Shown in pieces: positions 7,850-14,649 of a DNA stretch of 14,649 bases. Below the pieces are notes generated by a model. It saw only the letters and a list, made by a program, of their open reading frames with translations, made no database searches and was not told the origin of the DNA. The first letter of the stretch is position 1; each line of letters begins with the position of its first letter. Made by a program: the position numbers and the translations under genes. This DNA comes from Globomyces pollinis-pini (lineage: Eukaryota; Chytridiomycota; Chytridiomycetes; Rhizophydiales; Globomycetaceae), in assembly GCA_025399215.1 (NCBI GenBank), contig MU621479.1, positions 1 to 14,649 on the forward strand. The letters are read 5' to 3'.

Positions 7850-8888
7850 TTAGCATAGAGAGAATAGGACAGATGCAACAGCCAACCATACAGAGCTATG
7901 TCGTAAAGCGGAACCTTGTGGGGTTGTTTTGGAACCATTACTACCACCTTTATCATTACTCTTTGCAGTTTTCTCCTTTTTATCTGGTGTATTCAATGGC
8001 CATTTTGGCACAATATTATCTTTTTCGTCATAACATTCAATCATAACTGATTCATAATTGGCAACCAATTCTTGCTTAGATCCCCAGTCAATGGCACCTC
8101 CTGCCCAATTGCGTGTTCCTTCAGATGAACCCGGATATCCACCATCCCATAATGCGAACTGCACTAAAGATGGTGTTGTTGGAAACCATTTGGGACCAAG
8201 AGGATTCAATTTTGAAAATGACTTTTCCTTCATCAAGGTACGGACAACTTTTCCATCTATAGACCAAGTGATAGAATCGTGCTTCCAATCAATTACATAT
8301 GTATGCATTTTGGAGGTATCATCAATTGGGTGTTCGCCTCCATGAATTCCAATCTCTTTCTCAATGTCGGTTTTTCCTTTAGAATGATAGAAAACATTGG
8401 ACTGTGGTACGTTTGGTTTACCTAATCATTCATAAATACCGTATTCTTACCAGTTATTTCCCAATCAATTTCATCTTCTACATCCGACATTGTTATAAAA
8501 CTGGTGATGACTCCAGGATTACCTAATATTATGACATAAACCATCAATTACCTGGACAGCTAAACAATGCAGTGATACGACCATATAGGACATATCGAGA
8601 CGATGATAGTTTAACCCCTGAAGCAGACTTTTTATCATCTGGATTCTTTTTCAGTTGTAATGTGAATCCACCATCCTTGAAAGGTTGAATATTCTTAGCA
8701 CCATATTCTACTAAAAAATCGTTTGTGGAAATATCCACATCCTTTGGAACAGTTGTTAATGCCTTTCCACCCATATCCCACATTCGTTTAAAGTCATATT
8801 TTAAGGGACCAGATAGACAACTGCCCGTGACATTTGCTTGACCATTTACTGTTGATAGAAGCAAAATTGATAGCCAAGCGTTTATCAT
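7850..8888 (-). CDS. GPI-anchored Crh-type GH16 glycosidase/transglycosylase, copy with two introns
   Basis: This is a paralogue of the gene at 5160-6275, in the same orientation. Exons are 8552-8888, 8451-8522 and 7850-8421. Introns are 8523-8551 and 8422-8450, each 29 nt and phase 1. The product has 326 residues: signal peptide MINAWLSILLLSTVNGQ, GH16 domain with DEIDWE at E130/D132/E134 (same numbering as the other copy), HTYVIDWK, FALWDGG and WAGGAIDWG. A shorter Ser/Lys-rich linker and a C-terminal hydrophobic tail (SVWLAVASVLFSLC) suit a GPI signal. Splicing joins ITALFSCPG to NPGVITSFIT and DEIDWEITG to KPNVPQSNVF, matching the paralogue throughout. Without splicing the frame ends soon after exon 1. 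The shorter linker may place this enzyme differently in the wall; that is inference. A TATA-like box precedes the gene. Confidence 0.9.
8422..8450 (-). other. 29-nt intron 2 of GH16 copy 2
   Basis: GT-AG intron, phase 1, placed just after the catalytic motif. GGTAA occurs across both junctions on the minus strand (8447-8451 and 8418-8422). The intronless paralogue is continuous here. Confidence 0.8.
8523..8551 (-). other. 29-nt intron 1 of GH16 copy 2
   Basis: GT-AG intron, phase 1. The sequence AGGTAAT occurs across both splice junctions on the minus strand (8547-8553 and 8518-8524), a 7-bp direct repeat 29 bp apart. The intronless paralogue is continuous here. Confidence 0.8.
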
Positions 8889-8919
8889 TAATTCAGGGTT
8901 ACTTCTGCTAACCTTTCAG

Positions 8920-8926
8920 TTTATAT
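8920..8926 (-). promoter_or_regulatory. TATA-like box of GH16 copy 2
   Basis: ATATAAA on the minus strand lies 38 nt upstream of the ATG at 8888, matching the spacing at the other GH16 gene and the acidic protein gene. Confidence 0.45.
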
Positions 8927-9859
8927 TTCAGCCTTTCTCCGACGTTACGGTTTGGAGTACAGCCGCAGCCACTTTTGTTCTTTGACAAAGGAGACCCACC
9001 ATAATCGATACTAAAAGAATAGACCATAAAGAAGCATTCTATTGGAAAGAGGGTTGTTTATTAGAATTATCAGAACACAGTACAGTAACAATTACAATGC
9101 CAATGTTCAACCACGAGGAATGTTCATCCTAAGGTCAGCAAGAGATATATCATGACCAGAGATTATCCATCTATTTACACTAAAGACTGTCAATTTTACT
9201 AATACAAATAGTAACTATTTAAAAAACATATCATCTCAAACCACACTTTGATTTATTCAGACCGAAACTTTACAAGGTATTTCTCTTGAGATTGCCCTTG
9301 GACGTCAGACCTAGCAACTAATGTCGATATCTGGTTAAGATATACAATCGCATAATTTATCGTATCTTGTTACTAACTGCATTTCTGAACATTCAAAATA
9401 ACCACAAGATTGAAGTTAGACAATACTCAGTAAACTGTATAAAATATGTTCATTAAACCAAACCCAAGCACTTCACATGTTGATATGGCGGTATCCATAT
9501 TTCGATTTTCCGTTCTGCGTATTGGGAAATATACTCTTGAAGGTCTTCGCAGGCAAAAGAATGTAATCTTGAAATAAATCATGGATTTCTGCCTATGGTC
9601 ACTTTCTGAATATTCAGAATGGTGGTCGGTAGTTCAGATATTCGACACTAATTCAGTGATGGGGATGTCATGTTTAATCATTACTATGTAATTAGCTTAC
9701 TTTTGATAATCTCATGGAGCTACTTCAGTTATTTGATTTGAAAGTACACATTCAAAGTAACTCATATGTTACATTTAAATCTCAATGATTAGTGAGTGCA
9801 TACGAAAGCACTGATTTGCGACGCTTATTGTGATAAAGTGCCGTTAACCGTATTTGCAG
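8927..9859. other. Intergenic, no gene supported
   Basis: This AT-rich stretch has stops in all frames and no gene I can support. It holds a perfect 16-bp palindrome, TTCTGAATATTCAGAA (9604-9619). A short frame from a GTG at 9796 enters the inverted repeat but is not called. Confidence 0.5.
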
Positions 9860-10276
9860 AGAGATATTTGGATTTCATGGTGGGATTGCATTGTAGTAGT
9901 TGTGGAAAGATTTCAGGAGACGGTAACAAGTGCCCTGGAATTGGACAACAGACAATTGGTTTGATTGATACAATCCATACTGAGGAGAGATTGAAAGTCG
10001 CAGTTTGTGCAACACGAGTTGGTGGAGGAGGTTTGAGTCAAGTAATGATAGTTGGTATAGATATGGCGAGTCAGGAAGTAGGACATCTCAATGATGTTTT
10101 GAAATAGTACTAAATACTTTTGTTGAGGATGATTACTGTTGGTTGATAATTAGTTATAGTATCAAAGGATCATCGTCACGTTTGATCTAATATGATGATG
10201 GGAGTACAGTAAGGTTACACGAAGGTGAGAAATGTAGAGCCAGTATAGGGGGTGTAAAAATGGAAAATTTCGCATA

Positions 10277-10347
10277 GCAATGATGGTGTAGAGGCAACAT
10301 GCACGCCTTCCAAGCGTGCGTCCGGGGTTCGATTCCCCGTCATTGCA
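10277..10347 (+). tRNA. tRNA-Gly(TCC), left copy
   Basis: The 71-nt gene folds as a full cloverleaf. The acceptor stem pairs GCAATGA with TCATTGC, discriminator A. The anticodon stem CACGC/GCGTG encloses loop CTTCCAA with anticodon TCC. The T arm is CGGGG-TTCGATT-CCCCG. No intron. Its internal B box is GGTTCGATTCC. It ends 5 nt before tRNA-Glu with no T-run between, so the two are probably co-transcribed by Pol III. Confidence 0.96.
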
Positions 10348-10352
10348 GTTGA

Positions 10353-10424
10353 TCCGAATTAGTCCAGTGGTTAGGATTCCTCGCTTTCACCGAGGCGGCC
10401 CGGGTTCGATTCCCGGATTCGGAG
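10353..10424 (+). tRNA. tRNA-Glu(TTC), left copy
   Basis: The 72-nt gene has acceptor stem TCCGAAT/ATTCGGA, discriminator G, anticodon stem CCTCG/CGAGG with loop CTTTCAC (anticodon TTC), and T arm CCGGG-TTCGATT-CCCGG. No intron. A TTTTT tract follows 4 nt after the gene. It is identical to the copy at 12672-12743. Confidence 0.96.
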
Positions 10425-10428
10425 ATTC

Positions 10429-10433
10429 TTTTT
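10429..10433 (+). terminator. Pol III T-run after the left tRNA pair
   Basis: TTTTT lies 4 nt after tRNA-Glu. It is the first T-run of this length after tRNA-Gly, which supports a dicistronic transcript. Confidence 0.7.
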
Positions 10434-10445
10434 GTTTTCCTCTTT

Positions 10446-10461
10446 CTTTGACCAGTCAAAG
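10446..10461. repeat. 16-bp hairpin sequence, left arm
   Basis: CTTTGACCAGTCAAAG is a 7-bp perfect inverted repeat around CA. It is kept unchanged in the right arm at 12635-12650. Confidence 0.6.
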
Positions 10462-10657
10462 GGACTAATAGATAGACTGGCTAACCTCATAGTAATATGA
10501 TTCCTTGTTTGTGAATCGCTATCGATTGAAGCATAATCGTGTAATTGATCAAGTAGACTCTCAAATTTAAGACCACCACCTTATATGGCAAGGTTATGAC
10601 ATGATTGTGAGTATCCTAAACACTAACTGTTTGAATTAGTATATTGAAAATAATGCT

Positions 10658-10663
10658 TTTATT
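10658..10663 (-). terminator. AATAAA overlapping the RRM gene stop codon
   Basis: The hexamer AATAAA on the minus strand contains the TAA stop (10659-10661). Confidence 0.4.
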
Positions 10664-11912
10664 TCCTTATGGGTTTACCATACCATGTTGGATCAATATA
10701 CAAATGCCGGTTCTTAAATAATTTCCCATCCATCCTATCCACAGCATCTTTCGCCGAAGAATGGTGATAAAACAATACATATCCAAACTGTGATAAGTTA
10801 TTCTTCTGTGTATATAGTTTACATTCTTTTACTTTTCCAAATTGTGAAAAGAGTTGATGGAGATCGGATTCACTGACCACATTGTTGATATTTCTAACTT
10901 GAATTGAAGTATAATTAAGTCGTTCATTTTCCTCTTTCTCTAACTTTGAAATCTTGAGTTGCACACTGATTTCCGATCCTGCAATTATATCTCCAGTACT
11001 TGATAGGCTTCGTTTAGCTGCTTCATCATTACTGAAACGAATAGAATAATAGTCATCATATTTTGAAATGTTGTTGATGGGACCAAATATTTGGAATTTC
11101 TCGAACACTTGCTCTTCAGATATTTGTTTTGGTATATTATATACCTTAACAGTATTTTGGGGGTACGATGAATCATCAGAATCTATCGAATAATTTTGAT
11201 TTGATTTCGCTATTTCTAGCCATGTTCTAGGGCGATATATTAACCATGGATACTTTCCTAAATTGAGTTTGGCACCCAAACATTCTTTTGCATCTTGATG
11301 ATAATGAAAGGTTACAGAACCAAAGTTTACAGTGCTTGATTTCTTATTCGAAAGAATTTGGTATGATCGAATCATTCCAAATTGCTTTAATTCATCATAA
11401 ACTTGATTTGGTGTTAAGCTTGGATCTAAATTAGTGATCATTAGTTTTCGATATTCAGTTCTGAGTGTTTGCTCTGTTGCTGCACCTCTAACTTTCATTG
11501 ATTCTGTCTTTAAGTTATCATTGACTGCCATTGCAGCAGCATATTTGCTCTGAAACTTGATCACTGCATAATTGCATATGTTTTCTAAATATATGACAGA
11601 TCCAACTACCATCTCTTCAATCGTCCCATAATTGGCAAAGCTGTATTTCAATGATTCCATATTCGTATCAGGAAGATGAAGTATATGAACAATATTGTTG
11701 CCTGTATCGTTCAGAAGTGATTTAACTTTCAGTTCTCGTCTATTGATATGATTCAATTCTAGTTTTCTTTGGTCATGATGATTATAATAATTTGGATTGG
11801 AAGATGTGATGATTGACCTTCTTAGTCTCCTCATACATTCCATTGATTTTGGAACTAAATGAGAAGCATTGGTTGGAAAGGTATTTGATCTGATGAGCGA
11901 ATCCCAGCGCAT
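10659..11912 (-). CDS. Four-RRM RNA-binding protein (poly(A)-binding-like layout)
   Basis: This intronless 417-residue protein starts at the first in-frame ATG (11912). The frame extends upstream only via TTG. Four RNA recognition motifs can be seen. RRM1 is at about 74-136 (IVHILHLP; NYAVIKF), RRM2 about 156-222 (LMITNL; NFGSVTF), RRM3 about 253-321 (VKVYNI; YYSIRF) and RRM4 about 334-408 (IQVRNI; QFGYVLF). RNP1 is weak in RRM1-3 and best in RRM4. The count recalls poly(A)-binding protein and yeast Pes4/Mip6, but there is no C-terminal PABC domain. The N terminus (MRWDSLIRSNTFPTNAS, then MRRLRRS) is basic and could be a mitochondrial presequence; this is inference. The TAA stop sits inside AATAAA. 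The gene occupies the spacer between the inverted-repeat arms. Confidence 0.85.
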   Translation of the reverse strand: MRWDSLIRSNTFPTNASHLVPKSMECMRRLRRSIITSSNPNYYNHHDQRKLELNHINRRELKVKSLLNDTGNNIVHILHLPDTNMESLKYSFANYGTIEEMVVGSVIYLENICNYAVIKFQSKYAAAMAVNDNLKTESMKVRGAATEQTLRTEYRKLMITNLDPSLTPNQVYDELKQFGMIRSYQILSNKKSSTVNFGSVTFHYHQDAKECLGAKLNLGKYPWLIYRPRTWLEIAKSNQNYSIDSDDSSYPQNTVKVYNIPKQISEEQVFEKFQIFGPINNISKYDDYYSIRFSNDEAAKRSLSSTGDIIAGSEISVQLKISKLEKEENERLNYTSIQVRNINNVVSESDLHQLFSQFGKVKECKLYTQKNNLSQFGYVLFYHHSSAKDAVDRMDGKLFKNRHLYIDPTWYGKPIRK

Positions 11913-12539
11913 AACATGAAAGACAGGAAGAATTATTTTCACCAAACTGACCAACTGTGGCTTTTTGAAGGATGGAGAATTCTATTTTAACACCTTTTCA
12001 CACTAATTTGACACCTATCACATTCCGGAAAAAAACATTAATTGAATACATCACTGTCCGAAACTCGATGTGAACATATCAATACTATCTGGCCATTTAT
12101 TGAAAACATGTAAGTGAATTATGTCCCCCTTGATGACAACTTCCACAGATTATACTGTTCAGCTTGAAGTGTAATTCAATGAATGCGGGCAATTGTATAT
12201 TTAAATCCTTAACTATCAATTCACGTCTTGACAATTTACCTCGAAAACGCGTTGTCTATTCAATCCTGGTATTAGTTTTGATCGAACAATTTAGCACCAT
12301 TTGCTCAACCTAATTTTACCTTTCTTTAATTCTGAATCACATTCAGTATTGTAAGTTATTTCATAAATTCTACTAAAGAGCTATTCTGGACAAATTCATA
12401 TGCTTCCATTGGTACTGGGAGTTGCATAATCACTAAAAATTACTATGATTGTTTGAAAAACTCCTGTTAACCATAACAATGATTATATGATAGTTGCAAA
12501 ACATAATTGGTTATCATAACTACGTAGATAATTTACGTT
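11913..12539. other. Intergenic, no gene supported
   Basis: AT-rich sequence upstream of the RRM gene, with frequent stops in all frames. No motif or RNA gene was recognised. Confidence 0.5.
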
Positions 12540-12634
12540 CTACTTGAACAGTTATACTAACATCGATATATCTTAGATATCGATTCACAAACAAGGAATT
12601 ATATACTATGAGGTTAGCCAGTATATATCAGTCC

Positions 12635-12650
12635 CTTTGACTGGTCAAAG
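12635..12650. repeat. 16-bp hairpin sequence, right arm
   Basis: Right-arm copy of the 7-bp inverted repeat around CA seen at 10446-10461, just past the tRNA terminator. Confidence 0.6.
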
Positions 12651-12662
12651 AAAGAGGAAAAC

Positions 12663-12667
12663 AAAAA
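12663..12667 (-). terminator. Pol III T-run after the right tRNA pair
   Basis: TTTTT on the minus strand lies 4 nt past tRNA-Glu, the mirror of the left-arm terminator. Confidence 0.7.
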
Positions 12668-12671
12668 GAAT

Positions 12672-12743
12672 CTCCGAATCCGGGAATCGAACCCGGGCCG
12701 CCTCGGTGAAAGCGAGGAATCCTAACCACTGGACTAATTCGGA
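12672..12743 (-). tRNA. tRNA-Glu(TTC), right copy
   Basis: Identical over all 72 nt to the left-arm tRNA-Glu, with the same stems and anticodon TTC, transcribed on the minus strand. Confidence 0.96.
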
Positions 12744-12748
12744 TCAAC

Positions 12749-12819
12749 TGCAATGACGGGGAATCGAACCCCGGACGCACGCTTGGAAGGCGTGCATGTT
12801 GCCTCTACACCATCATTGC
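12749..12819 (-). tRNA. tRNA-Gly(TCC), right copy
   Basis: Identical over all 71 nt to the left-arm tRNA-Gly. It lies 5 nt upstream of tRNA-Glu in transcription order. The two pairs are convergent: each is transcribed toward the RRM gene. Confidence 0.96.
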
Positions 12820-13311
12820 TGTACAAAATTTTCCATTTTTACACCCCTATACTGGCTTTCCATTTCTCATCGTGTAACCTTACTGTACTCCCATCATCAT
12901 ATTAGATCAAACGTGACGATGATCCTACTAATTATCAACCAACAGTAATCATCCTCGACAAAAGTATTTGTTACTATTTCAAAACATCATTGAGATGTCC
13001 TACTTCCTGACTCGCCATATCTATACCAACTATCATTACTTGACTCAAACCTCCTCCACCAACTCGTGTTGCACAAACTGCGACTTTCAATCACTCCTCA
13101 GCATGCATTGTATCAATCAACCCATTAGTCTGTTACCCAATTTTAGGCCACACGTTATCATCTCCTGAAATCTTTCCACTACTACAATGCAATCCCACCA
13201 TGAATCCAAATATCTCTTTATAGTCTATTTGATATCCTAAAATATTCCTCTTCCTCCGTCCCTGAAGAAGTTCACACTAGTTTCAAATACTCAGCAAACA
13301 AACAATCTTCT

Positions 13312-13592
13312 AAAGATCACGCAAGACAGAAAACATCCGACTAATGTTCCGTGGAGTGGAACATTCAGCAAGGTACTCCATTGAAAATTCAGCAAGGTAC
13401 CAATCGTCTAAATATACACCCAAGACACCAAGACCATGCCGAATATTCAGAATGCTTAGGAGAATAATCCACTATGACGAATGTCAAAATAATTGCGAAT
13501 GTCTAGACTTGGTGTATTGGTGTATATTTAGACGATTGGTACCTTGCTAAATTTTGGCCTTTTGGCGAATAGTCCTGTCTTGTGTGATCTTT
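13312..13592. mobile_element. Nested foldback element, MITE-like candidate
   Basis: Outer inverted repeats of 18 bp (13312-13329 and 13575-13592, one mismatch) enclose near-perfect inner inverted repeats of 48-49 bp (13384-13432 and 13508-13555, both containing CAAGGTACCAATCGTCTAAA or its complement) around a 75-bp centre. The left side also carries a perfect stem, AATGTTCC/GGAACATT (13343-13365), and a second copy of ATTCAGCAAGGTAC. No transposase frame is present and I see no clear target-site duplication, so it is a non-autonomous foldback candidate only. Confidence 0.5.
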
Positions 13593-13685
13593 ATGTTCAT
13601 CAATGCGGTCGCTTTCTAGCTACACTGGTAATATCAGCTGGTGGTAGATCAGTGAAAGTTCGCACGCGTTTGCTGTGGTTGACTG

Positions 13686-14267
13686 TCAAGTTACCAAGCA
13701 GTGATAGTATTGTTTGGGATCATTTCTAAATTCATAATACCCCAGTAGAAAACAGGTCTGATTCAGAATGGCCCTTTGGAATAAAGCGCCAAACAGGTTT
13801 TGGTCGTAGTCGGGCAGATTGATCAAAGGGAGGCTGCAATTGGATATCGATTCAATCTTTCTCTTTGGTAAGAAAAGTTCATAGGGTCTGCTGTTCATTT
13901 GTAAAAACATTTTTTTAAAAGGTAAGATTTTAGGCAATTCCTTACGTGATAAAGTATCTATTATCTACTACATGAACAACTTCTAGCCCAGCAATCAGGC
14001 AGGTTTGAGGTTTAAGTAAATTTCAGTTGGAGTGATCTTTATTTCTTGGAAAATCTTATCGAGATCCAAGTGTTCTATGTGCATAACGGTACTCAGTTTA
14101 TTCGGAAATGCAAATTGACTTCTTTAACATTCAAACTGCACCCCTCTCTCATTGATTTGAAATGGACAGATCCAAATCACAGACTTGGTTCTGTATGATT
14201 CTATATTACCTTGAAGAAAAAGACACTGCCAAAAGGTGTACAGAAAGATAAGTGTAAAGTTTTTGAT
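13686..14267 (-). pseudogene. Possible decayed or unresolved coding region
   Basis: Reading the minus strand gives several protein-like stretches in different frames: GNIESYRTKSVIWICPFQIN, then after one in-frame TAA RSQFAFPNKLSTVMHIEHLD and QEIKITPTEIYLNL, then after a frame change LIAGLEVVHVVDNRYFIT, and finally an 83-codon frame without a good ATG containing NLPDYDQNLFGALFQRAILN. They may be remnants of one gene or transposon, or exons of a gene whose splicing I could not resolve. I recognise no family. Confidence 0.25.
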
Positions 14268-14649
14268 TTATTAGTTATAATCTAGGTTTATAAATGAATA
14301 TGGGTGAGAAAATAGGATCACTGTTTGGGGAATTCTTCAAATCGATCACTTAAAGCGTACATCTATTTCAAATTTACATTTACGATAATATATACTAAAC
14401 TAACCTCATTCATTTCAAATCATTTCTAAGTTTATGCCTTGCAATTTCATTTTCTCATTGGTAGTTAACCCAATCAACGATCCACCTTGAATATTTTCTA
14501 TTTTATACCATCTGTTTTTCGCCTTTATCTAAAATGCCGCGATTTCATTTGTGGTTTTTGGAGTCTCATTTTTAATGGATTTGCGCCTGTTCGTTACTAC
14601 CTAATTTGGGTTGAGACACAACTTGGTTGCACAATATTCGAATATTGAA
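14268..14649. other. Unassigned right edge
   Basis: Short protein-like minus-strand reading occurs here (RWYKIENIQGGSLIGLTTNE) but no gene can be built. A perfect 16-bp palindrome, CAATATTCGAATATTG (14632-14647), lies at the edge. Confidence 0.3.

Larger units (their letters stand above)
9860..10557. repeat. Left arm of a large inverted repeat carrying two tRNA genes
   Basis: This segment matches the reverse complement of 12540-13217 from AGAGATATTTGG at its outer edge to AAGTAGA at its inner edge. Two blocks are identical: 9989-10109 (121 bp) and 10276-10466 (191 bp, spanning both tRNAs). Between and outside them there are substitutions and small indels, for example about 12 extra bases in this arm near 10155. 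The divergence shows two real copies rather than an assembly fold. Confidence 0.92.
12540..13217. repeat. Right arm of the large inverted repeat carrying two tRNA genes
   Basis: Reverse complement of 9860-10557 with scattered changes. The identical blocks map to 12972-13092 (121 bp) and 12630-12820 (191 bp). This arm has its own private inverted repeat, ATCGATAT...ATATCGAT, near its inner edge. The spacer between the arms is about 1.98 kb. Confidence 0.92.

Noticed and set aside
9604..9619. Heat-shock element
   Set aside because: The palindrome has TTC and GAA separated by one base rather than the two needed for an nGAAn array.
9796..10107. 103-codon plus-strand frame in the left inverted-repeat arm
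   Set aside because: It starts at GTG in unique DNA outside the repeat, matches no family I know, and the right-arm copy has frameshifts and stops (TAA, TGA) in the same frame. The identity is reported as a finding instead.
12968..13168. 66-codon plus-strand frame in the right arm
   Set aside because: It is the reverse side of the inverted repeat, and no matching frame is kept as a gene in the left arm.

Overview
The window is nuclear DNA of a eukaryote, most likely a fungus. The best lineage markers are a monofunctional NAD-dependent methylenetetrahydrofolate dehydrogenase of the yeast Mtd1 type and two GPI-anchored Crh-type GH16 cell-wall glucanosyltransferase-like genes. The bacterial-type solute-binding domain, the F-box/ankyrin protein and the very short introns make an early-diverging (non-Dikarya) fungus more likely than a yeast or mould. 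I cannot name the species. The DNA is AT-rich, and all eight protein genes I can support lie on the minus strand.

Layout, left to right. 1-401: start of a secreted solute-binding-protein-like gene, cut by the window edge. 648-1652: MTD1-like gene, four exons. 1925-2845: secreted, highly acidic repeat protein. 3372-4936: PPR-like protein, five exons. 5160-6275: intronless Crh-like GH16 gene. 6753-7712: F-box-like/ankyrin gene. 7850-8888: second Crh-like gene, with two introns. 8889-9859: no gene seen. 9860-10557 and 12540-13217: arms of a large imperfect inverted repeat, each carrying tRNA-Gly(TCC) and tRNA-Glu(TTC). Between the arms, 10659-11912: a four-RRM protein. 13218-14649: a small nested foldback element, a possible decayed coding relic and otherwise unassigned DNA.

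The most notable feature is the introns. Nine splice sites' worth of introns were placed by continuity with protein families. Eight are only 25-32 nt long. The ninth, in the PPR-like gene, is 57 nt and reads as two abutting GT-AG introns of 29 and 28 nt with no exon between them. That intron and both introns of the second GH16 gene are flanked by 5-7 bp direct repeats across the splice junctions. The neighbouring tandem GH16 paralogue lacks introns at the matching places. This suggests recent intron gain by tandem duplication or by an introner-like insertion. Several genes also have AATAAA at or overlapping the stop codon and TATA-like boxes 36-42 nt upstream of the ATG, so transcripts look compact even though some intergenic gaps approach 1 kb.

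The genes do not form a pathway. Four encode predicted secreted or wall proteins (solute-binding-like, acidic repeat, two GH16). Two encode RNA-binding, possibly mitochondrial proteins (PPR-like, four-RRM). One is a folate enzyme and one a probable protein-interaction adaptor. All intron and start calls come from reading the sequence by eye and have no transcript support.
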